Assembly: GCF_000948285.1 (NCBI RefSeq)
Contig: NZ_JYBP01000003.1
Coordinates: forward strand, 1,674,001-1,738,000
Reading direction: 5' to 3'
From: Geobacillus kaustophilus
GTDB lineage: Bacteria > Bacillota > Bacilli > Bacillales > Anoxybacillaceae
DNA length: 64,000 nucleotides
Part shown: piece after piece, positions 27,670 to 34,918 of the stretch
Position numbering within the stretch: position 1 is the stretch's first letter
Layout: every line of letters starts with the position of its first letter
The notes under the pieces: generated by a model
The model's input: the letters and a program-made list of their open reading frames with translations, nothing else
What the model was told of the DNA's origin: nothing
Databases searched by the model: none
Translations under genes and position numbers: made by a program

Positions 27670-27696
27670 CAGCTTGTCGACTTTGTCGACAAGCTG
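27670..27696. repeat. Terminal palindrome of the insertion sequence (cotE-side end)
   Basis: CAGCTTGTCGAC-TTT-GTCGACAAGCTG, a perfect 12-bp stem whose last base is the last base of the element. Confidence 0.85.
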
Positions 27697-27722
27697 AAAC
27701 TAGGAAAGAAATTTCCTAGTTT
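27697..27722. repeat. Right target-site duplication (26 bp palindrome)
   Basis: Second copy of the 26-base hairpin sequence. Its last base is also the last base of the cotE stop codon (27722-27724). Here the hairpin is followed on the minus strand by the element end (CAGCTTG) instead of a T-run. Confidence 0.9.
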
Positions 27723-28270
27723 TATTCTTCTTCGCCAAGCAGCAAATCTGGGCTTAAATCTTCTAATTCTTCATCAAGGTCATCCTCGTCGCAAAAATCG
27801 TCGTCCTTGCCGCAGCCTTCCGGATTGATGGCAACGCACACCTTCGTTTCGCCGATCACTTCGGCGACAAACTCCCGCTCAACATCAACAACGATTTTAT
27901 TGCCGTTTGGCGAAATCGTGCACTCGAGGCAGTTCGGCTGCTGGATGACGCGGACGATCACATCGGTGTCGTCGCTAATCAAATTGTCTTTATCACGATA
28001 TTTTAATTTGACGACGTCCGTATACGACACCGTTTCAGTGACGACTTCGGTTTTTGTATTGTGGTTGTACGAATACCAGACGTTGATGTCATAATGGCCG
28101 TGAATTTCGACCGTTTTATCGCATTTTTTCGCTTCATAGCGATGGTTGATGATCCAGCAGCCGAGAATGCTTGACGGGCGGTTCGGCGCCGTCACCGTAT
28201 GGGTCGATTGTGTAAACTTGCGGCCTTTGCCGACAACGGCTTTCGTAATAATTTCTCTGTATTCAGACAT
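27722..28270 (-). CDS. cotE: Outer spore coat morphogenetic protein CotE
   Basis: Directs assembly of the outer coat around the forespore. The 182 residues are close to the B. subtilis length. The sequence starts [26 protein letters not shown] and has conserved [15 protein letters not shown] and [16 protein letters not shown]. It ends in a very acidic tail ([25 protein letters not shown]), as in other CotE proteins. ATG 28270 follows GAGGAGGG. Two promoter-like sites for mother-cell sigma factors lie upstream. The original terminator immediately after the stop was split and duplicated by the IS element. Confidence 0.96.
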   Translation of the reverse strand: MSEYREIITKAVVGKGRKFTQSTHTVTAPNRPSSILGCWIINHRYEAKKCDKTVEIHGHYDINVWYSYNHNTKTEVVTETVSYTDVVKLKYRDKDNLISDDTDVIVRVIQQPNCLECTISPNGNKIVVDVEREFVAEVIGETKVCVAINPEGCGKDDDFCDEDDLDEELEDLSPDLLLGEEE

Positions 28271-28304
28271 CGAACGGAACCCTCCTCAAATGAATCTTCA
28301 TTTC

Positions 28305-28331
28305 ATCCTATGCGCCATCTCCGCTAATGTG
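28305..28331 (-). promoter_or_regulatory. Candidate sigma-K promoter of cotE (P2-like)
   Basis: Minus strand CAC (28329-28331), 16 bases, CATAGGATG (-10, from 28312 down), 35 bases before the start codon. Compare the sigma-K consensus AC-N16/17-CATANNNTA. B. subtilis cotE is known to have both sigma-E and sigma-K promoters. Confidence 0.55.
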
Positions 28332-28363
28332 CACAGCAAATGAATCATTATTCCGTATAGTTC

Positions 28364-28371
28364 ATTGTATG
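28364..28371 (-). promoter_or_regulatory. Candidate sigma-E -10 element of cotE (P1-like)
   Basis: CATACAAT on the minus strand matches the sigma-E -10 consensus CATACAHT fully, about 95 bases before cotE. The -35 region is weak. Confidence 0.4.
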
Positions 28372-28442
28372 CGCCTGCTCCGTTCGATGTGCCTTCTTTT
28401 TTGCCGCCAGGCAGCCGCCCGCGGTTCGGGGAAAGGGAGAGC

Positions 28443-28465
28443 GCGCCCATAAGAAAAAAAGCGCC
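28443..28465. repeat. Copy of a duplicated terminator segment
   Basis: GCGCCCATAAG, a run of A, then GCGCC. It repeats 28501-28522 except for one extra C. It lies in the cotE-ricA intergenic region (28271-28550), which holds no gene. Confidence 0.6.
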
Positions 28466-28500
28466 TTTGTTCATAATGTCGGTCGGGCGTTTATAAGAGG

Positions 28501-28537
28501 GCGCCATAAGAAAAAAAGCGCCCCGAAGGACGCTTTT
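28501..28537 (-). terminator. Terminator of the miaB-ricA operon
   Basis: Minus-strand AAAAGCGTCC-TTCG-GGGCGC stem followed by seven T (28511-28537), 14 bases after the ricA stop. Its left part belongs to the duplicated segment seen again at 28443-28465. Confidence 0.88.
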
Positions 28538-28550
28538 GCGCCGCATGCCA

Positions 28551-28982
28551 TCAATGGCAGCCGCTGTGTTTGTTGTAGCGAAGCGCGGCGCCGGTTTCGC
28601 CGCGCAGCACGTCGCCGCCCGTCGAAGCGAGAATTTCATCAGTCACCGTATTCGAAATCGTCGAGGCGACGAGCTGAAGCAGGTCGTTCACATCGGATTG
28701 GGACTGCTGGAATTCACTGACGATCGGGATTTGCGACAACTCTTCGTAAATGGCGTCAATTTTGGCCTCAACCCGTTTCAGCGCTTCATGTTTTCCGTAA
28801 TGCTGGAGGTTGACCGCTTGCTTTTGCAGCGATTTCAGCTCGTTGATCAACGTGCGCACTTTTTCGTTTTGGTGGATTTTTTCTTCCGCTCGTTTGAAAA
28901 AGTCGACTTCTTCCGTTTCGGCGATCATTTTCGCCAGCTGCTTCGCCTGGACTAAGATATCATCCCGCGTATATTTTGCCAT
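28551..28982 (-). CDS. ricA: RicA (YmcA), RNA-processing/competence regulator subunit
   Basis: Member of the YlbF/YmcA family. With RicF (YlbF) and RicT (YaaT) it forms the Ric complex, which carries Fe-S clusters and steers RNase Y cleavage and Spo0A phosphorelay output in B. subtilis. The 143-residue helical protein has the conserved [41 protein letters not shown] and [16 protein letters not shown] single cysteine lies near the end (SGCH), where B. subtilis YmcA also has its cysteine. ATG 28982 overlaps the end of miaB by 23 bases. RNase Y (rny) is about 7 kb away in this window. Confidence 0.94.
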   Translation of the reverse strand: MAKYTRDDILVQAKQLAKMIAETEEVDFFKRAEEKIHQNEKVRTLINELKSLQKQAVNLQHYGKHEALKRVEAKIDAIYEELSQIPIVSEFQQSQSDVNDLLQLVASTISNTVTDEILASTGGDVLRGETGAALRYNKHSGCH

Positions 28983-30555
28983 ATTCGTTCACCTCGATCG
29001 CTTCATTGACTAGCTCGCCCGTCAGCGTCCACGTTTTCGCCTGTGTAATGCGCACGTTGACCAATTGGCCAATGAGCGATTTTGGGCCGACGAAGTGGAC
29101 GAGCTTGTTTTTGCGCGTATAGCCCGCCAATACATCCGGATTGGTCTTGCTTTCGCCTTCCACCAGCACTTCGACGACTTGCCCTTCGTATTGCTTCATT
29201 TTCTTGGCCGCGATTTCTTGAACAAGGGCGTTCAACCGCTTAAGCCGCTCTTTTTTCACTTCCGTCGGCACGTTGTCGGCCATTTTCGCCGCCGGCGTGC
29301 CTTCGCGCGGTGAATAGATGAACGTGTAGGCCGAGTCAAATTCGACTTCGCGGTAAAGCGACAGCGTTTCTTCAAACTGCTCGTCCGTTTCGTTCGGGAA
29401 GCCGACGATGATGTCGGTCGTCAAGGCGACATCTGGAATGGCCGTTTTGATTTTTCGAACGAGCTCCAAATATTCCTCGCGCGTATATTTGCGGCCCATC
29501 ATTTTCAAAATTTCCGTGCTCCCTGATTGCACCGGCAAATGGATATGCTCAACCAAGTTGCCGCGTTTGGCGAGCACTTCGATCAGCCGGTCGTCAAAGT
29601 CGCGCGGATGGCTCGTTGTGAAGCGGATGCGCGCAATATCAATTTTGCGCAGCTCATCCATTAAATCGCCAAGTCCATACTGGATGTCGGTGAAATCTTT
29701 TCCGTAAGCGTTGACGTTTTGCCCAAGGAGCGTAATTTCTTTATAGCCTTGGGCGGCGAGCTGGCGCACTTCTTGGATGATGTCTTCTGGACGACGGCTT
29801 CGCTCCTTGCCGCGCGTGTACGGAACGATGCAATACGTGCAAAACTTGTCGCAGCCGTACATGATGTTGACCCACGCTTTAATCTTTCCTTTTCGCGCCT
29901 TCGGCAAGTTTTCGACGACGTCTCCTTCTTTCGACCATACTTCAACGACCATTTCTTTCGACATGTACGCCTCATGCAAAATGTATGGCAGACGATGGAT
30001 GTTGTGCGTGCCGAAAATGAGGTCGACGTATTGGTATTGCTTTAAAATTTTATTGACGACCGATTCTTCTTGCGACATACAGCCGCACACGCCAAGCAAT
30101 AAGTCCGGGTTCGTCGTTTTGAGCGGCTTTAAGTAGCCGAGCTCGCCAAACACTTTGTTTTCCGCGTTTTCACGGATCGCGCACGTGTTGAGCAAAATGA
30201 CGTTTGCCTCCTCAGGGCGGTCGGTCGGCTCATAGCCGAGCGCCATGAAAATGCCGGCCATCACTTCCGTATCGTGCTCGTTCATTTGACAGCCGTACGT
30301 GCGGATGTAAAACTTCCGTCCGCGCCCCATGCCGCGAAACTCTTCAGGAATCGCAAAGTCTTTGACGTACTTGACTTCCTCTTTGCCGCGTTTCTTCGCC
30401 TCTTTTAAATTCGGCGGGAGAAACACGCTCGTGAAATATTTCTCATAGTCTTTCGTCGTTTTTTCTTTCAGCCGCTCCAAGGCGGATTTTCTGTCCGCTG
30501 GATGGCTTTCCGTTTTGATTTGTCCCGTTTGCTCCAAACGTTGTTTTTCGTTCAT
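28960..30555 (-). CDS. miaB: tRNA-2-methylthio-N6-dimethylallyladenosine synthase MiaB
   Basis: Radical-SAM methylthiotransferase acting on i6A37 made by MiaA. The 531-residue protein has an N-terminal extension of about 70 residues, then the UPF0004 domain with three cluster cysteines ([29 protein letters not shown]), the radical-SAM CxxxCxxC motif ([16 protein letters not shown]) and a C-terminal TRAM domain ([19 protein letters not shown]). I chose ATG 30555 (MNEKQRLEQ), matching the B. subtilis start; ATG 30567 and the open frame to 30603 are alternatives. It overlaps ricA. Confidence 0.96.
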   Translation of the reverse strand: MNEKQRLEQTGQIKTESHPADRKSALERLKEKTTKDYEKYFTSVFLPPNLKEAKKRGKEEVKYVKDFAIPEEFRGMGRGRKFYIRTYGCQMNEHDTEVMAGIFMALGYEPTDRPEEANVILLNTCAIRENAENKVFGELGYLKPLKTTNPDLLLGVCGCMSQEESVVNKILKQYQYVDLIFGTHNIHRLPYILHEAYMSKEMVVEVWSKEGDVVENLPKARKGKIKAWVNIMYGCDKFCTYCIVPYTRGKERSRRPEDIIQEVRQLAAQGYKEITLLGQNVNAYGKDFTDIQYGLGDLMDELRKIDIARIRFTTSHPRDFDDRLIEVLAKRGNLVEHIHLPVQSGSTEILKMMGRKYTREEYLELVRKIKTAIPDVALTTDIIVGFPNETDEQFEETLSLYREVEFDSAYTFIYSPREGTPAAKMADNVPTEVKKERLKRLNALVQEIAAKKMKQYEGQVVEVLVEGESKTNPDVLAGYTRKNKLVHFVGPKSLIGQLVNVRITQAKTWTLTGELVNEAIEVNEYGKIYAG

Positions 30556-30628
30556 CCCAATCTCCATCTCCTTTCTGCCAACATCATGGATGGTTCTCGG
30601 CAAATTTCTTCCAACTACACACTACCAT

Positions 30629-30657
30629 AGTATATCGTCAACTGCCAAGAAACACAA
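30629..30657 (-). promoter_or_regulatory. Sigma-A type promoter of miaB-ricA
   Basis: Minus strand TTGTGT (30652-30657), 17-base spacer, TATACT (30629-30634), about 75 bases before miaB. Confidence 0.55.
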
Positions 30658-30696
30658 TGGGAATTGTTCCGGAAGCCCGGAACACGCCATGATAGC

Positions 30697-30732
30697 AAAA
30701 AACACCCGATGAGGCAAGCCCCCGTCGGGTGT
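30697..30732 (-). terminator. Terminator of korAB
   Basis: Minus strand ACACCCGA / TCGGGTGT stem followed by TTTTTTGC, 17 bases after the korB stop. Confidence 0.9.
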
Positions 30733-30748
30733 GGATTGTTTCCATATT

Positions 30749-31615
30749 TTACATAAACTCTGCCACGAGTTCGGCGAACTTTTCTTTGCTCATTTTCAGC
30801 TCCGCCTCGGCAAGCGGCGCCTCGCTGTAGCCCGGCACAAGCTCTTGGTACGACTTTTGTTCTTTGTTTTGGTAAATAATCCCGGTGACAAGTCCATCGT
30901 ATTTCATGACCGTCTGCATCGCCTTCTCGCGGTCGGACGGGTCATACCCTTCAATGTCGCTTATCTTGACGAGCCGCTCTTTGAACCACTCGTACGTATT
31001 CACTTTGTTGTACGTGACGCACGGGCTGAAGACGTTGATGAGCGCAAAGCCTTTATGCTTGACGCCTTCTTCAATCAAGCTCGTCAATTCTTTTAAATCG
31101 CTTGAGAAGCCTTGCGCGACAAACGTCGCTCCGGCGCTCAAGGCGATTTCGAGCGGCGACAGCGCCGGCTCGATCGACCCGTGCGGCGTGCTTTTCGTTT
31201 GAAAGCCGGCAGCGCTGCGCGGCGATGTTTGTCCTTTCGTCAACCCGTAAATTTGGTTGTCCATGACAATGTATGTGATGTCGATGTTGCGGCGAATGGC
31301 ATGAACCGTGTGCCCCATGCCGATCGCGAATCCGTCGCCATCCCCGCCGGCGGCGATCACCGTCAAATCGCGGTTCGCCATTTTCACTCCTTGCGCCAGC
31401 GGCAGAACACGGCCATGCGTGCCGTGGAAGCCGTAAGAGTGAATGTAGCCGGAGATGCGCCCCGAACAGCCGATCCCGGAAATGACCGCGAGTTCGTGCG
31501 GCTCCAACCCGAGATTGGCGGCCGCGCGCTGGATGGCGGCCTGCACGGAAAAGTCGCCGCAACCTGGGCACCAGTTCGGTTTCACATCATTGCGGAAATC
31601 TTTAAAGGTGGCCAT
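30749..31615 (-). CDS. korB: 2-oxoacid:ferredoxin oxidoreductase, beta subunit (KorB-like)
   Basis: Thiamine-diphosphate subunit of a CoA-dependent 2-oxoacid:ferredoxin oxidoreductase, probably 2-oxoglutarate. The 288-residue protein has the CPGCGDF motif near the N-terminus, GIGCSGR, the TPP/Mg motif GGDGDGFAIGMGH and the following MDNQIYGLTKGQTSPRS. ATG 31615 follows AAGGAG and overlaps korA by 34 bases. Together the two subunits would make succinyl-CoA with reduced ferredoxin instead of NADH. Substrate choice (2-oxoglutarate, pyruvate or branched 2-oxoacids) is inferred. Confidence 0.9.
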   Translation of the reverse strand: MATFKDFRNDVKPNWCPGCGDFSVQAAIQRAAANLGLEPHELAVISGIGCSGRISGYIHSYGFHGTHGRVLPLAQGVKMANRDLTVIAAGGDGDGFAIGMGHTVHAIRRNIDITYIVMDNQIYGLTKGQTSPRSAAGFQTKSTPHGSIEPALSPLEIALSAGATFVAQGFSSDLKELTSLIEEGVKHKGFALINVFSPCVTYNKVNTYEWFKERLVKISDIEGYDPSDREKAMQTVMKYDGLVTGIIYQNKEQKSYQELVPGYSEAPLAEAELKMSKEKFAELVAEFM

Positions 31616-33354
31616 TGTGCTAACAACTCCTTGCATTTAGTATAGACGTCGCCCGGCAAGAACGGATTGCCGTCGAATTTTAAGACGCTGGCGATTTTGT
31701 CGGCATGCCCAACATTCATTTTCAACAGGCTGGCCAGCTGCCCGGTGGCGTTTTGTTCGACGACGACGACTCGTTTCGCTTTCTCGACAAGCGGCCGCAC
31801 GTCGTCAACCGGGAACGGATGAAGCAGACGGATGTGCGCATGGTTGACTTTGACCCCGTCTTGCTCGAGGCGCTCCATCGCTTCTTCAATGGCCCCGCGC
31901 GTCGATAAAAAGCCAACAAGGAGCAAATCCGGCTCTTCATGGCGGAGTTGTTTGTGCACCGGCATCGGGAAGTGGATGTGCTCGAGTTTGCGCATCCGTT
32001 TTTCCATTTGCGTCCGGCGGTTCGCCGCCGTCTCTGACGGGCGGCCTGTTTCTGCATGCTCGACCCCGGTGACATGGTGGATGCCGTATTTTGTCCCCGG
32101 CAGCACCCGCGGCGAAACGCCGTCCGGCGTGATTTCATACCGTTTGAAATTGTCTTTGTCCGGAAGCGGCGGCAGCTCGCCATTCATCAGCTTGCCGCGG
32201 CGGATCTCGATCCGATCGTAATCAAGCGGCTCGACCGTCTGCTTGCCGAGCGACAGCTGCAAGTCCGACAGAAAAATGACCGGGCATTGGTATTCCTCGG
32301 CTAAGTTGAACGCTTCCGCCATATCGTAAAATGCTTCTTCCACCGTGCTTGGCGCCATGACGATTTTCGGAATCTCCCCGTGCGTGCCGTAAATCATGGC
32401 GAGCAAGTCCGATTGTTCTTGCTTCGTCGGCAAGCCGGTGCTTGGGCCGCCCCGCTGCGTATCGACGACAACAAGCGGCGTTTCCGTCATCCCGGCCAGT
32501 CCAATCGCTTCGGCCATGAGCGACAGCCCCGGTCCGGCGGAAGCGGTGAACGCCCGCACGCCCGCATAGTTAGCCCCGATCGCCATCGTACAGGCGGCGA
32601 TTTCATCTTCCGTCTGGATGACCGCGCCCCCAAAATCCGGCAGCTTTTTAATCAAATATTCCATAATTTCCGAAGCCGGGGTGATCGGATAGGCGGCCAT
32701 AAAGCGCGCCCCGCCGGCAATGGCGCCCAAAGCGATGGCGTCGTTGCCGATCATGAACATCCGCCGCTTGCCGTCGGCTTTGGCCAGTTTCATCGTTTTC
32801 GCTTGGCTGCCGAGCTCATCTTTCATATATTGCGCTCCGGCGCGAATGGCTTCCATGTTTTTCTCAACGACTCGCACCCCTTTGCGCCCAAATGTGTCCA
32901 CGACAACGCTTTCGAATACGGCGGCGTCCAAGTCGAGCACCGCGCTCGTCGCGCCGATGGCAACCATGTTTTTCATCAGCGGATTGCCAAGCTGTGTGGC
33001 GATATCGGTGAATGGAACGGCGTAAAGCGCCACTCCTTTCCCCTCCGGAATCACCGGATTGAATTTGGCGTCCGCGATGACGATGCCGCCGCTATGAAGT
33101 TCGTGAAAGTTGAAATCAATCGTCTCTTGGTCAAACGCCACCAAGATGTCCAAATCATCAGCGACCGCCCGCACCGGTTTTGTGCTGACGCGAATTTTGT
33201 TGTTCGTATGACCCCCTTTGATGCGTGAAGAAAAATGACGGTATCCATACAAGTAATATCCGAGGCGGTTCAGCGCTGTGGAGAAAATCTCGCCTGTGCT
33301 TTCAATTCCTTCCCCTTGTTGGCCGCCCACCTTCCATGACAGCTGTTCGATCAT
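31582..33354 (-). CDS. korA: 2-oxoacid:ferredoxin oxidoreductase, fused gamma-alpha subunit (KorA-like)
   Basis: A 590-residue fused subunit. The N-terminal gamma domain (about 1-185) contains VGGQQGEGIESTGEIFSTALNRLGYY and FSSRIKGGHTNNKIRVS. The alpha domain (about 200-590) has GNDAIALGAIAGGARFMAAYPITPASEIMEYL, an ASAGPGLSLMAEAIGLA loop and a C-terminal transketolase-like domain. No ferredoxin-type cysteine clusters are visible, so electrons would go to a separate ferredoxin, as in other two-subunit KorAB enzymes. ATG 33354 follows AAAGGGG. The gene pair sits between the dipeptidase gene and miaB. Confidence 0.91.
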   Translation of the reverse strand: MIEQLSWKVGGQQGEGIESTGEIFSTALNRLGYYLYGYRHFSSRIKGGHTNNKIRVSTKPVRAVADDLDILVAFDQETIDFNFHELHSGGIVIADAKFNPVIPEGKGVALYAVPFTDIATQLGNPLMKNMVAIGATSAVLDLDAAVFESVVVDTFGRKGVRVVEKNMEAIRAGAQYMKDELGSQAKTMKLAKADGKRRMFMIGNDAIALGAIAGGARFMAAYPITPASEIMEYLIKKLPDFGGAVIQTEDEIAACTMAIGANYAGVRAFTASAGPGLSLMAEAIGLAGMTETPLVVVDTQRGGPSTGLPTKQEQSDLLAMIYGTHGEIPKIVMAPSTVEEAFYDMAEAFNLAEEYQCPVIFLSDLQLSLGKQTVEPLDYDRIEIRRGKLMNGELPPLPDKDNFKRYEITPDGVSPRVLPGTKYGIHHVTGVEHAETGRPSETAANRRTQMEKRMRKLEHIHFPMPVHKQLRHEEPDLLLVGFLSTRGAIEEAMERLEQDGVKVNHAHIRLLHPFPVDDVRPLVEKAKRVVVVEQNATGQLASLLKMNVGHADKIASVLKFDGNPFLPGDVYTKCKELLAQWPPLKISAMM

Positions 33355-33509
33355 GCATTACACCCCTTTATATTCACTCCAGCCTTTCGCTACTATTGTA
33401 CCACTTTTCTGACAAGGAAACTACCATTATAAACGCCTTTTTCAGCCGGCGCCGTGCATGCCCTGTCTTCTATTCTAGGATACGCAGAGCCGAAACTCAG
33501 TGATATTCG

Positions 33510-34433
33510 TCACTCCGGCAAATGGGCGTAGAAGTTGCCGAATAAAAATCGGGCCGCCTGCTCGGCGGAGTAATGCTTGTACAACTCGTTGACAAGCCTC
33601 GCATATTCCCTTGCCGTTCCAAGGCCCGCGACCGTCTCCGTTATGCCATCGAAGTCGGAGCCGAACCCGACGTTTTGTTCCCCTCCGAGCGCGCATATAT
33701 GGTCGAGATGACGAAGCACATCGGCGATCGTGGCCTCGTTTTTGTCCATCGTCAAAAAATACGGAACGAAATTCACGCCGATCATGCCGTCTTTTTCAAT
33801 CAGCGCGTTGATTTGTTCATCGGTTAAGTTCCGCGGGTGCGGGCATAGACGATAAGCGTTGGAATGGGAAGCAATGGGAAACCGAGCCATCTCGATGACA
33901 TCCCAAAACGCTTTCTCCGATAAGTGGGACACATCGACCCATCGTTTCGCTTCATTCAGCAGTTCCACGACTTGCCGGCCAAACGCCGTCAACCCAGCCC
34001 CGCGCTTCTCCCATGCCCCATCGGCGACGGCGTTCGGAAAGTTCCACGTTAATCCGACGGAAGCAACGCCAAGCCGAAGAAGCGTCTTCAGCTTGACAAG
34101 GTTCGAGCCGATCGCATCGCACCCTTCCAGCGTCAACATGGCGCCGATCTCCCCTTCTTTCAAGGAAGCGATATCATGTTTGGTCCGCACGAACTTCATG
34201 GATGGAAACGCTTCGATCACACGGGCAAAGAAGATGTCCACCATCTCGAGCGCCACAGTGAACCGAGCTTCCTCTGGCACTGTTTCCGGTATGTAGACGG
34301 CAAAGCATTGCACTTTCACCCCTGCTTCCGCCATCCCAGAAAGAGTGACGTGAAGGGAAGCTCCGTCGTAAAACGACAGAGACCGATCTTGCCATAACTT
34401 CATCAACACATCACAATGGGCATCAAAGATCAT
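33510..34433 (-). CDS. Membrane dipeptidase family (peptidase M19) protein
   Basis: Zinc dipeptidase of the renal-dipeptidase amidohydrolase family, 307 residues. Metal ligands are H6 and D8 in MIFDAHCDVLMK, Glu in LTLEGCDAIG, His in IASHSNAYRLCPHPRNLTDEQ, and Asp in VGFGSDFDG. There is no signal peptide or membrane segment, so despite the family name it is probably cytoplasmic. The natural substrate is unknown; relatives act on dipeptides including those with D-residues. ATG 34433 follows GGGGGAAACGG. It is transcribed after spoVS but is separated from it by a terminator. Confidence 0.9.
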   Translation of the reverse strand: MIFDAHCDVLMKLWQDRSLSFYDGASLHVTLSGMAEAGVKVQCFAVYIPETVPEEARFTVALEMVDIFFARVIEAFPSMKFVRTKHDIASLKEGEIGAMLTLEGCDAIGSNLVKLKTLLRLGVASVGLTWNFPNAVADGAWEKRGAGLTAFGRQVVELLNEAKRWVDVSHLSEKAFWDVIEMARFPIASHSNAYRLCPHPRNLTDEQINALIEKDGMIGVNFVPYFLTMDKNEATIADVLRHLDHICALGGEQNVGFGSDFDGITETVAGLGTAREYARLVNELYKHYSAEQAARFLFGNFYAHLPE

Positions 34434-34456
34434 TCCGTTTCCCCCTTTGAAAAAGC

Positions 34457-34503
34457 AAAAAATAACCTGCCTGCCTTCGCCGACGAAGGCGTCAACAGGT
34501 TAT
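34457..34503 (-). terminator. Terminator of spoVS
   Basis: Minus strand AACCTG...CAGGTT outer stem and GCCTTCG / CGAAGGC inner stem, followed by ATTTTTTGC, 25 bases after the stop. Confidence 0.88.
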
Positions 34504-34527
34504 GGCCGCCATTGTCCAATCATCCAA

Positions 34528-34788
34528 TTAACGAGGTTCGACAATCAATTTGATCGCCGTTCGCTCTTCTCCGTCGATGATAATATCCGTAAACGCCGGA
34601 ATGCAAATCAAGTCCATGCCGCTCGGTGCGACAAACCCTCGTGCGATCGCTACTGCTTTAACGGCTTGGTTCAATGCACCTGCGCCGATCGCCTGAATTT
34701 CCGCCGCGCCGCGCTCGCGCAACACCCCGGCAAGTGCACCAGCTACAGAGTTCGGATTCGATTTTGCTGAAACTTTTAATATTTCCAT
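34528..34788 (-). CDS. spoVS: Stage V sporulation protein S
   Basis: Small (86-residue) Alba-like protein needed for dehydration of the spore core and coat assembly in B. subtilis. It begins MEILKVSAKSNPNSVAGALAGVLRERG and is nearly invariant across spore formers. ATG 34788 follows GGGAGGAGC. The gene is monocistronic, with its own sigma-H promoter and terminator. Confidence 0.97.
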   Translation of the reverse strand: MEILKVSAKSNPNSVAGALAGVLRERGAAEIQAIGAGALNQAVKAVAIARGFVAPSGMDLICIPAFTDIIIDGEERTAIKLIVEPR

Positions 34789-34850
34789 TTTCTAGCTCCT
34801 CCCTCGTTTCCTTGGAAAATGGATTTCGCGAAAAGGTCTTCATTGTAACT

Positions 34851-34879
34851 ATATTCACTGTTTCGACAACTATTCCTGC
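34851..34879 (-). promoter_or_regulatory. Sigma-H promoter of spoVS
   Basis: Minus strand GCAGGAATA (-35, 34871-34879), 11-base spacer, AGTGAATAT (-10, 34851-34859). The consensus is RNAGGAWWT and RNNGAATWW; one base of the -35 differs. It lies about 65 bases before the start codon. Confidence 0.75.
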
Positions 34880-34918
34880 AAGGAAGGAGCTTGTTTTTTA
34901 AAATTTTAAAAAAACGAA

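Larger units (their letters stand above)
26155..27696 (-). mobile_element. IS1182-family insertion sequence
   Basis: A 1542-bp element with one transposase gene, flanked by a 26-bp direct repeat. Terminal inverted repeats begin CAGACTGTTGACAAA (26155-26169) at one end and CAGCTTGTCGACAAA (27682-27696, read inward) at the other, with 12 of 15 positions identical. Both ends carry perfect palindromes (26167-26202 and 27670-27696). The family call rests on the transposase and on long target duplications, which I recall as typical of this family. The element looks intact. Confidence 0.88.

Noticed and set aside
32380-33228. 282-residue plus-strand frame opposite korA
   Set aside because: Shadow of korA, rich in His/Arg and without conserved motifs.
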